Source: Mycolicibacterium sp. YH-1
GTDB lineage: Bacteria > Actinomycetota > Actinomycetes > Mycobacteriales > Mycobacteriaceae
Length of the DNA: 64,000 nt
Direction of reading: 5' to 3'
Assembly: GCF_022557175.1 (NCBI RefSeq)
Contig: NZ_CP092915.1
Location: forward strand, 4,588,001 to 4,652,000
Below are positions 28,968-36,996 of the stretch, piece by piece; position 1 is the first letter of the stretch, and every line of letters starts with the position of its first letter. Position numbers and translations under genes: made by a program. The notes below the pieces were generated by a model. That model made no database searches. It worked only from the letters and a program-made list of their open reading frames with translations, and had not been told where the DNA came from.

Positions 28968-29708
28968 TCAAGCAACGGACTCGCGGCGGCGGACACCCTC
29001 GTGCACTGGCAGCTCGGGATCGATCTTGATGCCCAGCAGCTCGCAGGTGCTCTTGATCGCGCCGAGCATGATCGTCGTCATGTAGCCGATGAACTCCTCG
29101 GCGGGCATCCGACGGGGGCTGTCGACTTCGGGGCCCAGCCACCAGTCCGTCGCGGCCGCGGCCGAACCGTATGTGGTGAACGCGGCGAGTTCGATGGCGG
29201 CGCGATCGAGTTCCATCTCGCGCAGTTCATTGCTGAACATGGCGGCCAGCGCCAGCGTGACGCCGCGACCCTCGTTGAGCGCGCGCATGGTCGACTCGCT
29301 CTGCTCGGCGAACCGGCCCTGAATCAGGAAGCGGCAGACGTTGGGATGCTGGTCGACCAGCAGGACGTACTGCTCGACGCTGCGGCGGATCACCTCGCGT
29401 GCCGAATCCGAGGCGAGGTCGATCTGCGGGAAGATGGCCGCTCCGAGCATGTCGCGCAACCGCTCGCCGATCGCCTGGAACAGGTCCGACTTGTCCGTGA
29501 AGTGCCGGTAGATCTTCGGCTTGGCGGTGCCGGCCTCCTCGGCGATCTCACGCAGGCTCAGCTCGGGCCCGAGGCGGTCGATCGCACGGAAAGCGGCGTC
29601 CACGATCTCGCTGCGGACCTTCTTGCGGTGCTCACGCCACCGCTCGCTGCGCGCATCGACCTTCACACCGGGTTGGGCACCCGGACGAGGGATCGACGGT
29701 CGACGCAC
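28968..29708 (-). CDS. TetR-family regulator (Rv3050c-like)
   Basis: A TetR repressor of about 246 residues. The helix-turn-helix is LSLREIAEEAGTAKPKIYRH; the segment WREHRKKVRSEIVDAAFRA precedes it and matches the mycobacterial Rv3050c group. I chose the GTG at 29708 because the preceding RRPSIPRPGAQPGVK stretch is conserved in that group as I recall it; a shorter start (GTG at 29666) is possible, and longer frames enter the divergent promoter. It diverges from the geranylgeranyl-reductase-like gene, with inverted repeats in between. The sequence just downstream of its 3' end contains GCGGGTCAAGC twice. Confidence 0.86.
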   Translation of the reverse strand: MRRPSIPRPGAQPGVKVDARSERWREHRKKVRSEIVDAAFRAIDRLGPELSLREIAEEAGTAKPKIYRHFTDKSDLFQAIGERLRDMLGAAIFPQIDLASDSAREVIRRSVEQYVLLVDQHPNVCRFLIQGRFAEQSESTMRALNEGRGVTLALAAMFSNELREMELDRAAIELAAFTTYGSAAAATDWWLGPEVDSPRRMPAEEFIGYMTTIMLGAIKSTCELLGIKIDPELPVHEGVRRRESVA

Positions 29709-29717
29709 GCGTTTACT

Positions 29718-29731
29718 GTACCCGCTGGTAC
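29718..29731. promoter_or_regulatory. Candidate TetR operator (GTACC-N4-GGTAC)
   Basis: A 14-bp inverted repeat with five-base arms lies ten bases upstream of the TetR start, in the divergent region shared with the reductase gene. The position fits autorepression. Confidence 0.45.
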
Positions 29732-29769
29732 CGCCTGACCTGCCAAGACCGCGCCGCTCGCCCGGACCC

Positions 29770-29798
29770 GGATCAATACCGCCGAGTAACATTGATCC
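29770..29798. promoter_or_regulatory. Inverted repeat GGATCAAT-N13-ATTGATCC
   Basis: Eight-base perfect arms separated by 13 bp lie 29 bp before the reductase start. This may be a regulator site or a small hairpin in its 5' leader; the two cannot be told apart by eye. Confidence 0.45.
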
Positions 29799-29826
29799 AG
29801 GGCCGACGAGCAAAAGAGAGAGGCGC

Positions 29827-31005
29827 ATGACCCAGCGATACGACCTGGTAATCGCCGGCGGAGGGCCTTCTGGCTCTGCCGCGGCGTGGCAGGCGGCGCG
29901 AACCGGTGCGAAGGTGATCGTCCTGGACAAGGCCGAGTTCCCTCGGGACAAGCCCTGTGGCGACGGGCTCACCGCACGCGCAGTGAGTTACCTGCAGAAG
30001 ATGGGGTTGGCCGACGAGGTCGCCACCTATCACCGGGTTAACCGGGTGACGGTGTTCAGCCCCAGCGCCTGGGAGCTGTCATTCCCGAAGCGCCCCGGTA
30101 TGCCCGATCACGGGCACACCGTGAGCCGCACGCACCTGGACGCCGTGCTGCTCAAGCACGCCGAGTCCGCAGGTGCCGAGGTCCGCCAGGGAGCGGAGGT
30201 CGCCGGCCCGGAGTTCGACGCGAGCGGTCGCGTGATCGGCGTCGTGCTCAAGAGCGGCGAGAAGATCCACGGCGATGCGGTCATCGCCGCCGACGGTGCC
30301 TACTCCCCCATCAAGCGAGCCCTGAAGGTCGACTCGGAGTACAACGGCTACTCGGCGATCGCGATCCGCTCGGAGATGCACGCCAACCGGGCCGACTCCG
30401 ATTCCCTGGACATCTATCTGAAGCTCGTCTTCGAGGGTGACCAGTTGCCCGGCTACGGCTGGGTGTTCCCGATGGGCAACGGGCTGTTCAACATTGGCCT
30501 GGGCTACGTCAACAGCTACAAGAACTGGCAGTCGATCAACGCCACGCAGTTCCTCGGCGAGTTTCTGCGCTCGCTGCCGCGCGACTGGGAGCTGCCCGCC
30601 ATCGAGGAACTCAAGAAGAACAAGAGCGTGCGGGCGTGGCGTCTGCCGATGGGCTTCACCGCATGGCCGCCGTGGCGCCCGGGTGTGCTGTTCACCGGTG
30701 ACGCGTTGGGCGCAGGCAAGCCGGCGTCGGGCGCGGGCATCTCCAAGGCACTCGAATCCGGGCTGGCCGCAGGCGAATGCGCGATCGCGGCGCTGACCAA
30801 CGGTGGTCCCAACGACTTCACGAACTACGCGCAGCGGATGGAGGCGGCGTGGGGCCGGGAGTACCGGCGCGGCCGCTACATGCACAAGCTGATCGGGCAG
30901 CCGACGCTGGCCAGAGCCGGCGTGAAGCTGATCGACAACGCCGCGTTCCGTGACCGGCTGCTGCGGGCGATGTACAAGAAGGAACAGGGCCCGCAGCACA
31001 CCTAG
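29827..31005 (+). CDS. Geranylgeranyl-reductase-family flavoprotein (MenJ-like)
   Basis: A 392-residue FAD-dependent oxidoreductase. The N-terminal Rossmann motif is VIAGGGPSGSAAA; the family signature FPRDKPCGDGLTARA follows at about residue 40. Also present are GYGWVFPMGNGLFNIGLGY and the second FAD contact LFTGDALGAGKPASGAGI. Relatives saturate isoprenoid double bonds, for example in menaquinone or phytyl chains; some act on other substrates. The catalytic Cys in the PCGDG motif is intact. It is divergent from the Rv3050c-like TetR and probably regulated by it. The ATG at 29827 has GAGAGG upstream; the open frame extends further but would run through the TetR promoter. Confidence 0.88.
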   Translation: MTQRYDLVIAGGGPSGSAAAWQAARTGAKVIVLDKAEFPRDKPCGDGLTARAVSYLQKMGLADEVATYHRVNRVTVFSPSAWELSFPKRPGMPDHGHTVSRTHLDAVLLKHAESAGAEVRQGAEVAGPEFDASGRVIGVVLKSGEKIHGDAVIAADGAYSPIKRALKVDSEYNGYSAIAIRSEMHANRADSDSLDIYLKLVFEGDQLPGYGWVFPMGNGLFNIGLGYVNSYKNWQSINATQFLGEFLRSLPRDWELPAIEELKKNKSVRAWRLPMGFTAWPPWRPGVLFTGDALGAGKPASGAGISKALESGLAAGECAIAALTNGGPNDFTNYAQRMEAAWGREYRRGRYMHKLIGQPTLARAGVKLIDNAAFRDRLLRAMYKKEQGPQHT

Positions 31006-31024
31006 CCGAGTTCGGCTCGCCGAG

Positions 31025-31072
31025 TGTGAATCTGACGACGCAAAGCACGGCTGGGACGTCGCCAGATTCACA
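31025..31072. repeat. Long palindrome after the reductase gene (REP-like or terminator)
   Basis: Arms TGTGAATCTG and CAGATTCACA are perfect, and the adjacent GACG/CGTC bases also pair inside them. The hairpin starts about 20 bp after the stop codon, with no T-run. It may end the transcript, or it may be a dispersed mycobacterial palindrome. Confidence 0.55.
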
Positions 31073-31327
31073 ATCGGCACCGCCTGACATTGGGCTCGGC
31101 CCGACATCGCAAGAGTCTCCTCCCGTCGTCCGAAGGCGATTTCCCGAGAGCGCCAATCATGAGGCCGACGCAGAATCAACTGGCGAATTTCTCCGTCGAG
31201 CCAACGTCAACCCAGGTGCCACAAGCGACCTAAGTCACTAATTCGCGTGTCGATTCGCAAACAGCAAACATCACGATCAGGTAAATTAACGCTGCCTTAA
31301 ATTTTTGGACACGTGAAAAGGACCGCT
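31073..31327. other. Intergenic region, less GC-rich, before the secreted protein gene
   Basis: Together with the palindrome this is a gap of about 320 bp. The last 70 bases are A/T-rich for this genome (GGTAAATTAA, TTAAATTTTTGG) and probably hold the promoter of the secreted CDGP-type protein. A 71-codon rightward frame crosses it but lacks a ribosome site and familiar composition, so I do not call it a gene. Confidence 0.5.
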
Positions 31328-31768
31328 ATGACCGTCAACGGCACCGGCCGTACGCTTCTCTTGCTCGGACTAGGAACCGTCATCGGCGCGGCGACCATCC
31401 TCGCGCCCGCTGCCAATGCCGAGATGCCGGCGAACTGCGAGAGCCGTCCGTGGGGCTTCCTGGGCTCGGAGAACCGTTTTATCTGCGACGACCCGATCCG
31501 AGCGGACGGGTCGTGGACGCGCCGCCGGGTCATCGGGGTTCCCCGCCACTATAAGAACGCAACCAGCAGCTGCTCCGACTCCTATTGGGGCACCAACTGC
31601 ACGTACTACCCGGGCGGCTGGGTCGACGACAAGATCACGAGTCTGGACACGTACGAGGTGCGCGCGGACACCGTTCTCCCCGACGAGCCAGGGCACATGC
31701 CGGATCCGGCACCGGCACCGCCGGCTCCAGCGGAACTGCCAGCCCCACCGGCGCCCCCAGCGCCATAG
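31328..31768 (+). CDS. Small secreted protein (mycobacterial CDGP-domain type)
   Basis: A 146-residue exported protein. The signal peptide runs to about residue 31 (TLLLLGLGTVIGAATILAP, then ANAEMPA as a likely cleavage site). The mature part has four to five cysteines in an ordered pattern (NCESRPWGFLGSENRFICDD, SSCSDSYWGTNCTYYPGGW), suggesting disulfides, and ends in a Pro/Ala-rich tail. This matches the small secreted mycobacterial family annotated with a CDGP domain; the function is unknown. The ATG at 31328 has AAGGA five bases upstream; a GTG five codons earlier would overlap that site. It stands alone with its own promoter. Confidence 0.82.
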   Translation: MTVNGTGRTLLLLGLGTVIGAATILAPAANAEMPANCESRPWGFLGSENRFICDDPIRADGSWTRRRVIGVPRHYKNATSSCSDSYWGTNCTYYPGGWVDDKITSLDTYEVRADTVLPDEPGHMPDPAPAPPAPAELPAPPAPPAP

Positions 31769-31792
31769 CGCTGACGCCTGACCCGGGAAACG

Positions 31793-32146
31793 TCAGCCTT
31801 CCGGGTAGAAGAGGAACAACACGCAACCCTCCGTGGACTGCGGTACGTGCCACGATCCGGCCGGCGCGTGCAGGAACGTGCCTGCGGCGTAGTCGTTGAC
31901 GCCGTCGTTGAGCACACCGGAGACCACGTAGACCTCTTCGGGGCCTGGGTCATGGAGGTCTTCGCCGACCCAGACCGCGCCTGGAGAGATCGTTGTGACA
32001 GCGGCATGGGCACCGTTGGCGCCCTTCCAGAGCGGTTGGACGGTGATTCCGGGAAACACTTCGATCGGTTCGACGTCTGCGGTCGACTTCCACACATATC
32101 CAGGCGCGTTAGGACCGAAGGACGCAACATCACCACCAGTTGTCAT
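31793..32146 (-). CDS. Cupin domain protein
   Basis: A 117-residue single-cupin protein. Metal-ligand motifs are incomplete relative to the classical pattern: the first motif region reads GEDLHDPGPEEVYVVSGVL and the second GTFLHAPAGSWHVPQST, retaining His and Glu residues. It resembles the ChrR-like cupins that bind zinc or act as small isomerases or dioxygenases. No catalytic role is clear. It is convergent with the secreted-protein gene (24 bp apart) and upstream of the LysR effector-domain gene on the same strand, separated by 85 bp. Confidence 0.82.
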   Translation of the reverse strand: MTTGGDVASFGPNAPGYVWKSTADVEPIEVFPGITVQPLWKGANGAHAAVTTISPGAVWVGEDLHDPGPEEVYVVSGVLNDGVNDYAAGTFLHAPAGSWHVPQSTEGCVLFLFYPEG

Positions 32147-32231
32147 ATGTGCACGAACCGTGCGCGCAGGCCCGCAATTCCCGAATCGTCCGGTGCGCCA
32201 GCTAGACGCACTCCGCTACCGCGTCGTTGCG

Positions 32232-32945
32232 TTAGCGTCGACCGCGTTTGGCCGGACCCGGCTTGCGGGCGACCTTGCCGGCGGCGGCGCGGGCGGCCTG
32301 CTTCGCGAGCGTCTTCTCCCGTGCCGTGCGTTTCGGCACCGGCTCGGCATGACCACGCGACGAACTCGGTTTGCGGCCCCGCACGATCCCGATGAACTCC
32401 TCGACCAGTTCCGCCTGCGGCCCGTCCGGGAAGGCGAGCGCCACAGAGCAGGTGGGCGCATCGGTGATCGGGCGGTACGTGAGGTCCTTGCGGTGATACA
32501 GCCGCGCCAGCGACTGCGGGACGACGAGCGCACCGATCCCCGCGGCAGCGAGTTCTATTGCGTCCTCGGTGGTCTCGGGCCGATGATCGACCGGAGTGCC
32601 GCGAGCGCCCACCCAGTCGACGACGTCGTCGAGTGGGCGCAGCATCGGCTCGCCGTCGAGATCTGCGGCGGCGATCTCGTCGACAGCGGTGAGAATGTGA
32701 TCGGCCGGCACCACGGCCACCGTCGTCTCCTCATAGAGCGGGATGACGGCCAGCCCGGACGTGTCAGCCGGCAAGCGGAGCAACGCCACGTCGACGGTGC
32801 CGGCCCGCACGGCGTCGGCAGCGTCTGCCGCGGCGATGGCCCGCAACTGCAGCGGCACCGCAGGGTGGCGCTCCGCCCAGGTCCGAGCCCACTTCGCGGG
32901 TGTCACGCCGGGTACGTACCCGACGGTGAGGCGGAGCGAGGTCAC
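32232..32945 (-). CDS. LysR-type effector-binding domain without HTH, with a basic C-terminal tail
   Basis: A 237-residue protein. Residues 1–185 correspond to the LysR substrate-binding domain (LRLTVGYVPGVTPAKWARTW, VDVALLRLPADT, ETTVAVVPADHIL, LAAAGIGALVVPQSLARLY). The N-terminal helix-turn-helix of LysR proteins is absent. Instead the last 45 residues are Lys/Arg/Ala-rich (KRTAREKTLAKQAARAAAGK, then KPGPAKRGRR), like nucleic-acid-binding tails of HupB or Lsr2-type proteins. It diverges from a DUF5997 gene across only 28 bp, a pairing seen in other actinobacteria. I infer a ligand sensor that contacts DNA, or another protein, through the tail. Confidence 0.8.
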   Translation of the reverse strand: MTSLRLTVGYVPGVTPAKWARTWAERHPAVPLQLRAIAAADAADAVRAGTVDVALLRLPADTSGLAVIPLYEETTVAVVPADHILTAVDEIAAADLDGEPMLRPLDDVVDWVGARGTPVDHRPETTEDAIELAAAGIGALVVPQSLARLYHRKDLTYRPITDAPTCSVALAFPDGPQAELVEEFIGIVRGRKPSSSRGHAEPVPKRTAREKTLAKQAARAAAGKVARKPGPAKRGRR

Positions 32946-32951
32946 TGCATC

Positions 32952-32967
32952 AGGCTACCGATACGCT
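32952..32967. promoter_or_regulatory. Back-to-back −10 elements for two leaderless genes
   Basis: TAGCCT on the minus strand (32957–32952) and TACGCT on the plus strand (32962–32967) each lie six bases before a start codon (GTG at 32945 and ATG at 32974). This spacing predicts leaderless transcripts in both directions; each −35 would fall in the other gene's first codons. Confidence 0.5.
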
Positions 32968-32973
32968 TGTGCC

Positions 32974-33360
32974 ATGAGCAGGCCTAACGCGCAGTCCATG
33001 AAACCCGCCACAGCGGCGAAGAAGCTGGACGTGTACTTGCCGGCGACGCCTGCCGAGTTCCAGGAGAACCCGATCACCCGCGCCGAGCTCGCCGCCCTGC
33101 AGGCGGACCCGCCGCAGTGGCTCAAGGACCTCCGCAAGAACGGGCCGCACCCGAAGAACCTGGTGGCAGCCAAGCTCGGCGTCTCGATCGCCGGGCTCGC
33201 GCGCAGCGGAGTCACAGATGCGCTCACCACCGAGCAGATCAATGCGCTGCTCGAGGAGAAGCCCGAGTGGCTCGTCGCGGAACGCGAGAGCTTCCAAGAG
33301 GTGCTGCGCGAGGAGCGCCGCCTGAAGTCGCTGCGTGCGGAGCAGACTCGCGAGAACTGA
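32974..33360 (+). CDS. DUF5997 family protein
   Basis: A 128-residue, highly charged cytoplasmic protein. Conserved-looking features of the DUF5997 group are PATAAKKLDVYLPATPAEFQ, ITRAELAALQADPPQWLKDL and RKNGPHPKNLVAAKLGVS, followed by a helical Lys/Arg/Glu-rich end. Function is unknown; the segment VAAKLGVSIAGLARSGV resembles a helix-turn-helix, so DNA binding is possible. It diverges from the LysR effector-domain gene with overlapping promoters, which suggests that the two work together. ATG at 32974 with a −10-like TACGCT six bases upstream implies a leaderless message. Confidence 0.85.
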   Translation: MSRPNAQSMKPATAAKKLDVYLPATPAEFQENPITRAELAALQADPPQWLKDLRKNGPHPKNLVAAKLGVSIAGLARSGVTDALTTEQINALLEEKPEWLVAERESFQEVLREERRLKSLRAEQTREN

Positions 33361-33399
33361 TTCTGCACCGCACGCAGCTGCACGAAAGCAGGCGTGACG

Positions 33400-33564
33400 C
33401 TACCGGTCGAACATGTCGCTAACGCGATCGAAGAAGCGATCGATGCGCCGCTCCAGTCGAGTGCCTTTGACCCACGTCTCCCACACGTAGATCAAGCCGA
33501 ACATCGCGACAACGATGCCGAGGACCAGAGCGGTGATGAGGATCGCCTCAACAGTCGTCGACAT
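33400..33564 (-). CDS. Predicted 54-residue single-pass membrane protein behind nrdE
   Basis: A short frame with strong protein-like character. It starts STTVEAILITALVLGIVVAM, continues with a hydrophobic helix and an aromatic belt (FGLIYVWETW), and ends in a basic amphipathic stretch (VKGTRLERRIDRFFDRVSDM). That is the pattern of a small inner-membrane protein with its C-terminus in the cytoplasm. It begins 29 bp after the nrdE stop on the same strand, so it would lie at the end of the nrdHIE transcript. A weak GGAG precedes the ATG by about seven bases. I do not recognise a family. It could be a membrane anchor or an unrelated small protein. Confidence 0.6.
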   Translation of the reverse strand: MSTTVEAILITALVLGIVVAMFGLIYVWETWVKGTRLERRIDRFFDRVSDMFDR

Positions 33565-33593
33565 CGGAGATCTCCGCGGTCAGCGACCAGTCG

Positions 33594-35762
33594 TCACAGC
33601 ATGCAGCTGACGCAGCCCTCGACCTCGGTGCCCTCGAGCGCCATCTGGCGCAACCGGATGTAGTACAGCGTCTTGATGCCCTTGCGCCAGGCGTAGATCT
33701 GCGCCTTGTTGACGTCGCGCGTGCTGGCGGTGTCCTTGAAGAACAGCGTCAGGCTCAAGCCCTGATCCACGTGCTGGGTGGCCGCGGCGTAGGTATCGAT
33801 GATCTTCTCGAAGCCGATCTCGTACGCGTCCTGGTAGTAGTCCAGGTTGTCGTTCGTCAGGTACGGCGCCGGGTAGTAGACGCGGCCGATCTTGCCTTCC
33901 TTGCGGATCTCGATCTTCGACGCCACCGGGTGAATCGAGCTGGTCGAGTGGTTGATGTAGCTGATCGACCCCGTCGGCGGGACAGCCTGCAGGTTCTGGT
34001 TGTAGATGCCGTGCTTCTGCACCGACTCCTTCAACCGCACCCAATCCTCTTGCGTCGGAATGTGAATGCCCGCATTGTCGAACAGCTCGCGCACCCGCGG
34101 GGTAGCCGGCTCCCACACCTGATCGGTGTACTTGTCGAAGAACTCGCCCGACTTGTACTTCGACCGCTCGAAGCCACCGAAGGCCTTGCCGCGCTCGATC
34201 GCGATGTTGTTGCTCGCCTGCAGCGCGTGAAAGAGCACTGTGTAGAAGTAAATGTTGGTGAAGTCGATGCCCTCTTCGGAGCCGTAGTGGATCCGCTCGC
34301 GAGCCAGGTAGCCGTGCAGGTTCATCTGCCCCAGCCCGATGGCGTGAGAGTCGTTGTTGCCCTGCTCGATTGACGGCACCGACCAGATGTGCGTCTGATC
34401 GCTCACCGCGGTCAACGCGCGGATGGACACCTCGATGGTCTGGGCGAAGTCCGGCGAGTCCATCGCCTTGGCGATGTTCAGCGAGCCGAGGTTGCACGAG
34501 ATGTCCTTGCCAACCTTGGCGTAGGTGAGGTCCTCGTTGAACAGCGACGGCGTCGACACCTGCAGGATCTCCGAGCACAGGTTGCTGTGCGTGATCTTGC
34601 CCTCGATCGGGTTCGACCGGTTCACCGTGTCCTCGTACATGATGTACGGGTAGCCGGACTCGAACTGCAGCTCGGCCAGCGTCTGGAAGAACTCGCGCGC
34701 CTTGATCTTGGTCTTGCGGATCTGCGCGTTGTCGACCATCTCGTAGTACTTCTCGGTGATCGAGATGTCGGCGAAGGCCACGCCGTAGACCTTCTCGACG
34801 TCGTACGGCGAGAACAGGTACATGTCCTCGTTGCGCTTCGCGAGTTCGAAGGTGATGTCCGGGATGACCACGCCCAGCGAGAGCGTCTTGATGCGGATCT
34901 TCTCGTCGGCGTTCTCGCGCTTGGTGTCGAGGAACCGGTAGATGTCGGGGTGATGCGCCTGCAGGTACACCGCGCCGGCACCCTGGCGGGCCCCGAGCTG
35001 ATTGGCGTAGGAGAACGAGTCCTCCAGCAGCTTCATGATCGGGATGACACCCGAACTCTGGTTCTCGATGTTCTTGATCGGTGCGCCATGCTCGCGAATG
35101 TTGCTCAGCAGCAATGCGACTCCACCGCCACGCTTGGACAGCTGCAGCGCGGAGTTGATGGAGCGACCGATGGACTCCATGTTGTCCTCGATGCGCAACA
35201 GGAAGCACGACACGGGCTCGCCGCGTTGCTTCTTGCCCGAGTTGAGGAACGTCGGGGTGGCCGGCTGGAACCGGCCGTCGATGATCTCGTCGACGAGCTT
35301 CTCGGCCAGCTCGGTGTCGCCGGCGGCCAGCGTGAGGGCGACCATGACGACACGGTCCTCGAAGCGCTCCAGGTAGCGCTTCCCGTCGAACGTCTTCAGC
35401 GTGTAGGAGGTGTAGTACTTGAACGCGCCCAGGAACGTCGGGAACCGGAACTTCTTGGCGTACGCGCGATCCAGGAGCGACTTGACGAAGTTGCGCGAGT
35501 ACTGGTCGAGGACCTCGCGCTCGTAGTAGTCCTTCTGGACGAGGTAGTCGAGCTTCTCGTCCTGGTTGTGGAAGAACACCGTGTTCTGGTTGACGTGCTG
35601 CAGGAAGTACTGATTCGCAGCTTCCCGGTCCTTGTCGAACTGAATGTTGCCGTCCGCGTCGTACAGGTTCAGCATCGCGTTGAGGGCGTGATAGTCCGTC
35701 TCGCCCGGCAACGCGTGAGCCCCGGTGGTTACAGGCTCTGCAGCTGTGACGGTTGGTGGCAT
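33594..35762 (-). CDS. nrdE: Class Ib ribonucleotide reductase, alpha subunit NrdE
   Basis: A 722-residue catalytic subunit. Recognisable stretches are the redox-active cysteine in [20 protein letters not shown], the finger loop [13 protein letters not shown] with the radical cysteine region, [14 protein letters not shown], and the C-terminal CVSCML pair that exchanges electrons with NrdH. There is no N-terminal ATP cone, as expected for class Ib. The ATG at 35762 has GGAAGGA six bases upstream. It overlaps the nrdI 3' end by 34 bp, and the order nrdH–nrdI–nrdE on the minus strand matches M. tuberculosis. Its partner nrdF is transcribed separately about 9 kb away. Confidence 0.96.
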   Translation of the reverse strand: MPPTVTAAEPVTTGAHALPGETDYHALNAMLNLYDADGNIQFDKDREAANQYFLQHVNQNTVFFHNQDEKLDYLVQKDYYEREVLDQYSRNFVKSLLDRAYAKKFRFPTFLGAFKYYTSYTLKTFDGKRYLERFEDRVVMVALTLAAGDTELAEKLVDEIIDGRFQPATPTFLNSGKKQRGEPVSCFLLRIEDNMESIGRSINSALQLSKRGGGVALLLSNIREHGAPIKNIENQSSGVIPIMKLLEDSFSYANQLGARQGAGAVYLQAHHPDIYRFLDTKRENADEKIRIKTLSLGVVIPDITFELAKRNEDMYLFSPYDVEKVYGVAFADISITEKYYEMVDNAQIRKTKIKAREFFQTLAELQFESGYPYIMYEDTVNRSNPIEGKITHSNLCSEILQVSTPSLFNEDLTYAKVGKDISCNLGSLNIAKAMDSPDFAQTIEVSIRALTAVSDQTHIWSVPSIEQGNNDSHAIGLGQMNLHGYLARERIHYGSEEGIDFTNIYFYTVLFHALQASNNIAIERGKAFGGFERSKYKSGEFFDKYTDQVWEPATPRVRELFDNAGIHIPTQEDWVRLKESVQKHGIYNQNLQAVPPTGSISYINHSTSSIHPVASKIEIRKEGKIGRVYYPAPYLTNDNLDYYQDAYEIGFEKIIDTYAAATQHVDQGLSLTLFFKDTASTRDVNKAQIYAWRKGIKTLYYIRLRQMALEGTEVEGCVSCML

Positions 35763-36175
35763 GTCTGGTCCTTCCAGAAGTCGGCGAGACCCGCGCGGAC
35801 GGCTTCCACGTCGTCCGGGGTTCCCATCAGTTCGAATCGGTAGAGGTAAGGCACGCCGCACTTACGGGAGACCACTTCACCCGCGTAGGCGAACTCGGCG
35901 CCGAAGTTGTTGTTGCCCGCAGCGATGACACCGCGAATCAGCGACCGGTTGTGTTTGTTGTTGAGGAATGCGATGACCTGTTTGGGGACGTAGCCCCCGG
36001 CGTCTGGATCGGGCTCGTTCGCATGCCCGCCGCCGTAGGTGGGCAGGATCAGGACGAAGGGCTCGGCGACCTCGATGCGCTCGCGGAGCGGGATGCGGAT
36101 GGCGGGCAGACCCAGCTTCTCGACGAACCGGTGAGTGTTCTCCGAGACGCTCGAGAAGTAGACGAGATTGCTCAC
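35729..36175 (-). CDS. nrdI: NrdI flavodoxin-like protein
   Basis: A 148-residue flavodoxin-fold protein that supplies oxidant for building the dimanganese-tyrosyl radical in NrdF. Motifs are [18 protein letters not shown] at the FMN phosphate site, [13 protein letters not shown], and [20 protein letters not shown]. The GTG at 36175 has AAGGGAG upstream and gives the short N-terminus usual for NrdI; longer frames would overlap nrdH. Its 3' end runs 34 bp into nrdE, so translation is probably coupled. Confidence 0.94.
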   Translation of the reverse strand: MSNLVYFSSVSENTHRFVEKLGLPAIRIPLRERIEVAEPFVLILPTYGGGHANEPDPDAGGYVPKQVIAFLNNKHNRSLIRGVIAAGNNNFGAEFAYAGEVVSRKCGVPYLYRFELMGTPDDVEAVRAGLADFWKDQTCHQPSQLQSL

Positions 36176-36236
36176 GAGATCGCTCCCTTCTACCGCCGTG
36201 ATGACTGCCCTCTGCGCTCCGTGGTGTGCGCGTCCG

Positions 36237-36491
36237 CTAGGCCGTGACCGCGTCCGATGCCGCGGCCGCACCGGCCAGGGCCTTGATGCGATCCGGGCGG
36301 AAGCCCGACCAGTGCTCGGCACCTGCGACCACGACGGGCGCCTGGAGGTAACCCAGCGCCATGACGTAGTCACGGGCCTCGGTGTCCAGGGTGATATCGA
36401 CCAGCTCGTAGGCGATGCCTTGCTTGTCGAGCGCCTTGTAGGTGGCGTTGCACTGCACACATGCCGGCTTGGTGTACACGGTGACGGTCAT
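36237..36491 (-). CDS. nrdH: Glutaredoxin-like electron donor NrdH
   Basis: An 84-residue NrdH redoxin with the CxxC active site near the N-terminus ([17 protein letters not shown]). It also has NrdH features such as the [18 protein letters not shown] stretch and [11 protein letters not shown]. It reduces NrdE with electrons from thioredoxin reductase. It is the first gene of the nrdH–nrdI–nrdE operon. Its start is the ATG at 36491. The upstream leader is long, with an NrdR-like box about 250 bp away. Confidence 0.95.
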   Translation of the reverse strand: MTVTVYTKPACVQCNATYKALDKQGIAYELVDITLDTEARDYVMALGYLQAPVVVAGAEHWSGFRPDRIKALAGAAAASDAVTA

Positions 36492-36930
36492 CTCGGTACG
36501 GCTCCTCTGTGGAATCTGGGACGCGGAACTGCGACGTGATCTGAACTTGGACTGGCAACTGACCCGGGAACTGCATCTCACTGAGTTTCAGCGAGCCGCG
36601 GACCCTCGAAATTCCCACGATCCCAGCCGTCGGAGACTGCGAATCCGGCTGGGTCTGGGACCAGACGCAGCCGGATCGTGAGCCTCCGGCTGGCCCTGAA
36701 ACGCTTCGAAACTGTGGGGGCCTGTCGGTGGTCAAGACACTACACCTAGTGTCCGACAATCAGAAGACATACAAGATGTTCTGAACAACATTGATGGAAT
36801 TCCCAGGTCGCACACGCCGCGACGCGGTTTTCCTCCGGCGTGTCGCACGTCACACCGCCCTCGTGTGTCCGATCATGACCACAGGTCTATCACCGGGCAC
36901 TGACAACTACACGATTGCGCGCCCGACAGC
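36492..36930. other. Long intergenic region upstream of nrdH
   Basis: About 440 bp without a convincing gene. It contains an NrdR-like box at 36737–36752 and several short hairpins, for example CCCAGCCG at about 36622 with CGGCTGGG at about 36646. Such hairpins would be in the nrdH leader if transcription starts near the box. I looked for a cobalamin-riboswitch core, which some reductase genes carry, and did not see one. Frames on the plus strand are not protein-like. Confidence 0.55.
36737..36752. promoter_or_regulatory. NrdR-like box upstream of nrdHIE
   Basis: ACACTACACCTAGTGT has perfect arms ACACTA/TAGTGT, a better NrdR match than those before nrdF. A weaker partner, ACAT-N5-ATGT, begins 30 bp away at 36767. 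The site is about 245 bp from nrdH. Confidence 0.7.
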
Positions 36931-36973
36931 AAAGCCGCCGACGTGTCCCTTTTGGGCGTGTCGGCGGCCTTTG
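36931..36973 (-). terminator. Terminator after the flavin reductase gene
   Basis: Arms GCCGCCGAC and TCGGCGGC, with an inner CCC/GGG pair around a TTTT loop, form a strong hairpin that ends 24 bp after the reductase stop and is followed on the minus strand by TTTGCTG. It separates that gene from the nrd promoter. Confidence 0.6.
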
Positions 36974-36996
36974 AGTTGCTGCGAGTTGCTGCGGTG

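Noticed and set aside
31026..31241. 71-codon frame after the geranylgeranyl-reductase-like gene
   Set aside because: It begins within a palindrome, has no ribosome site, and its Ser/Pro/Thr-rich product has no protein-like features.
36492..36930. Cobalamin riboswitch in the nrdH leader
   Set aside because: Some ribonucleotide reductase genes have one, and the region forms hairpins, but no B12-box core could be found on the transcribed strand.
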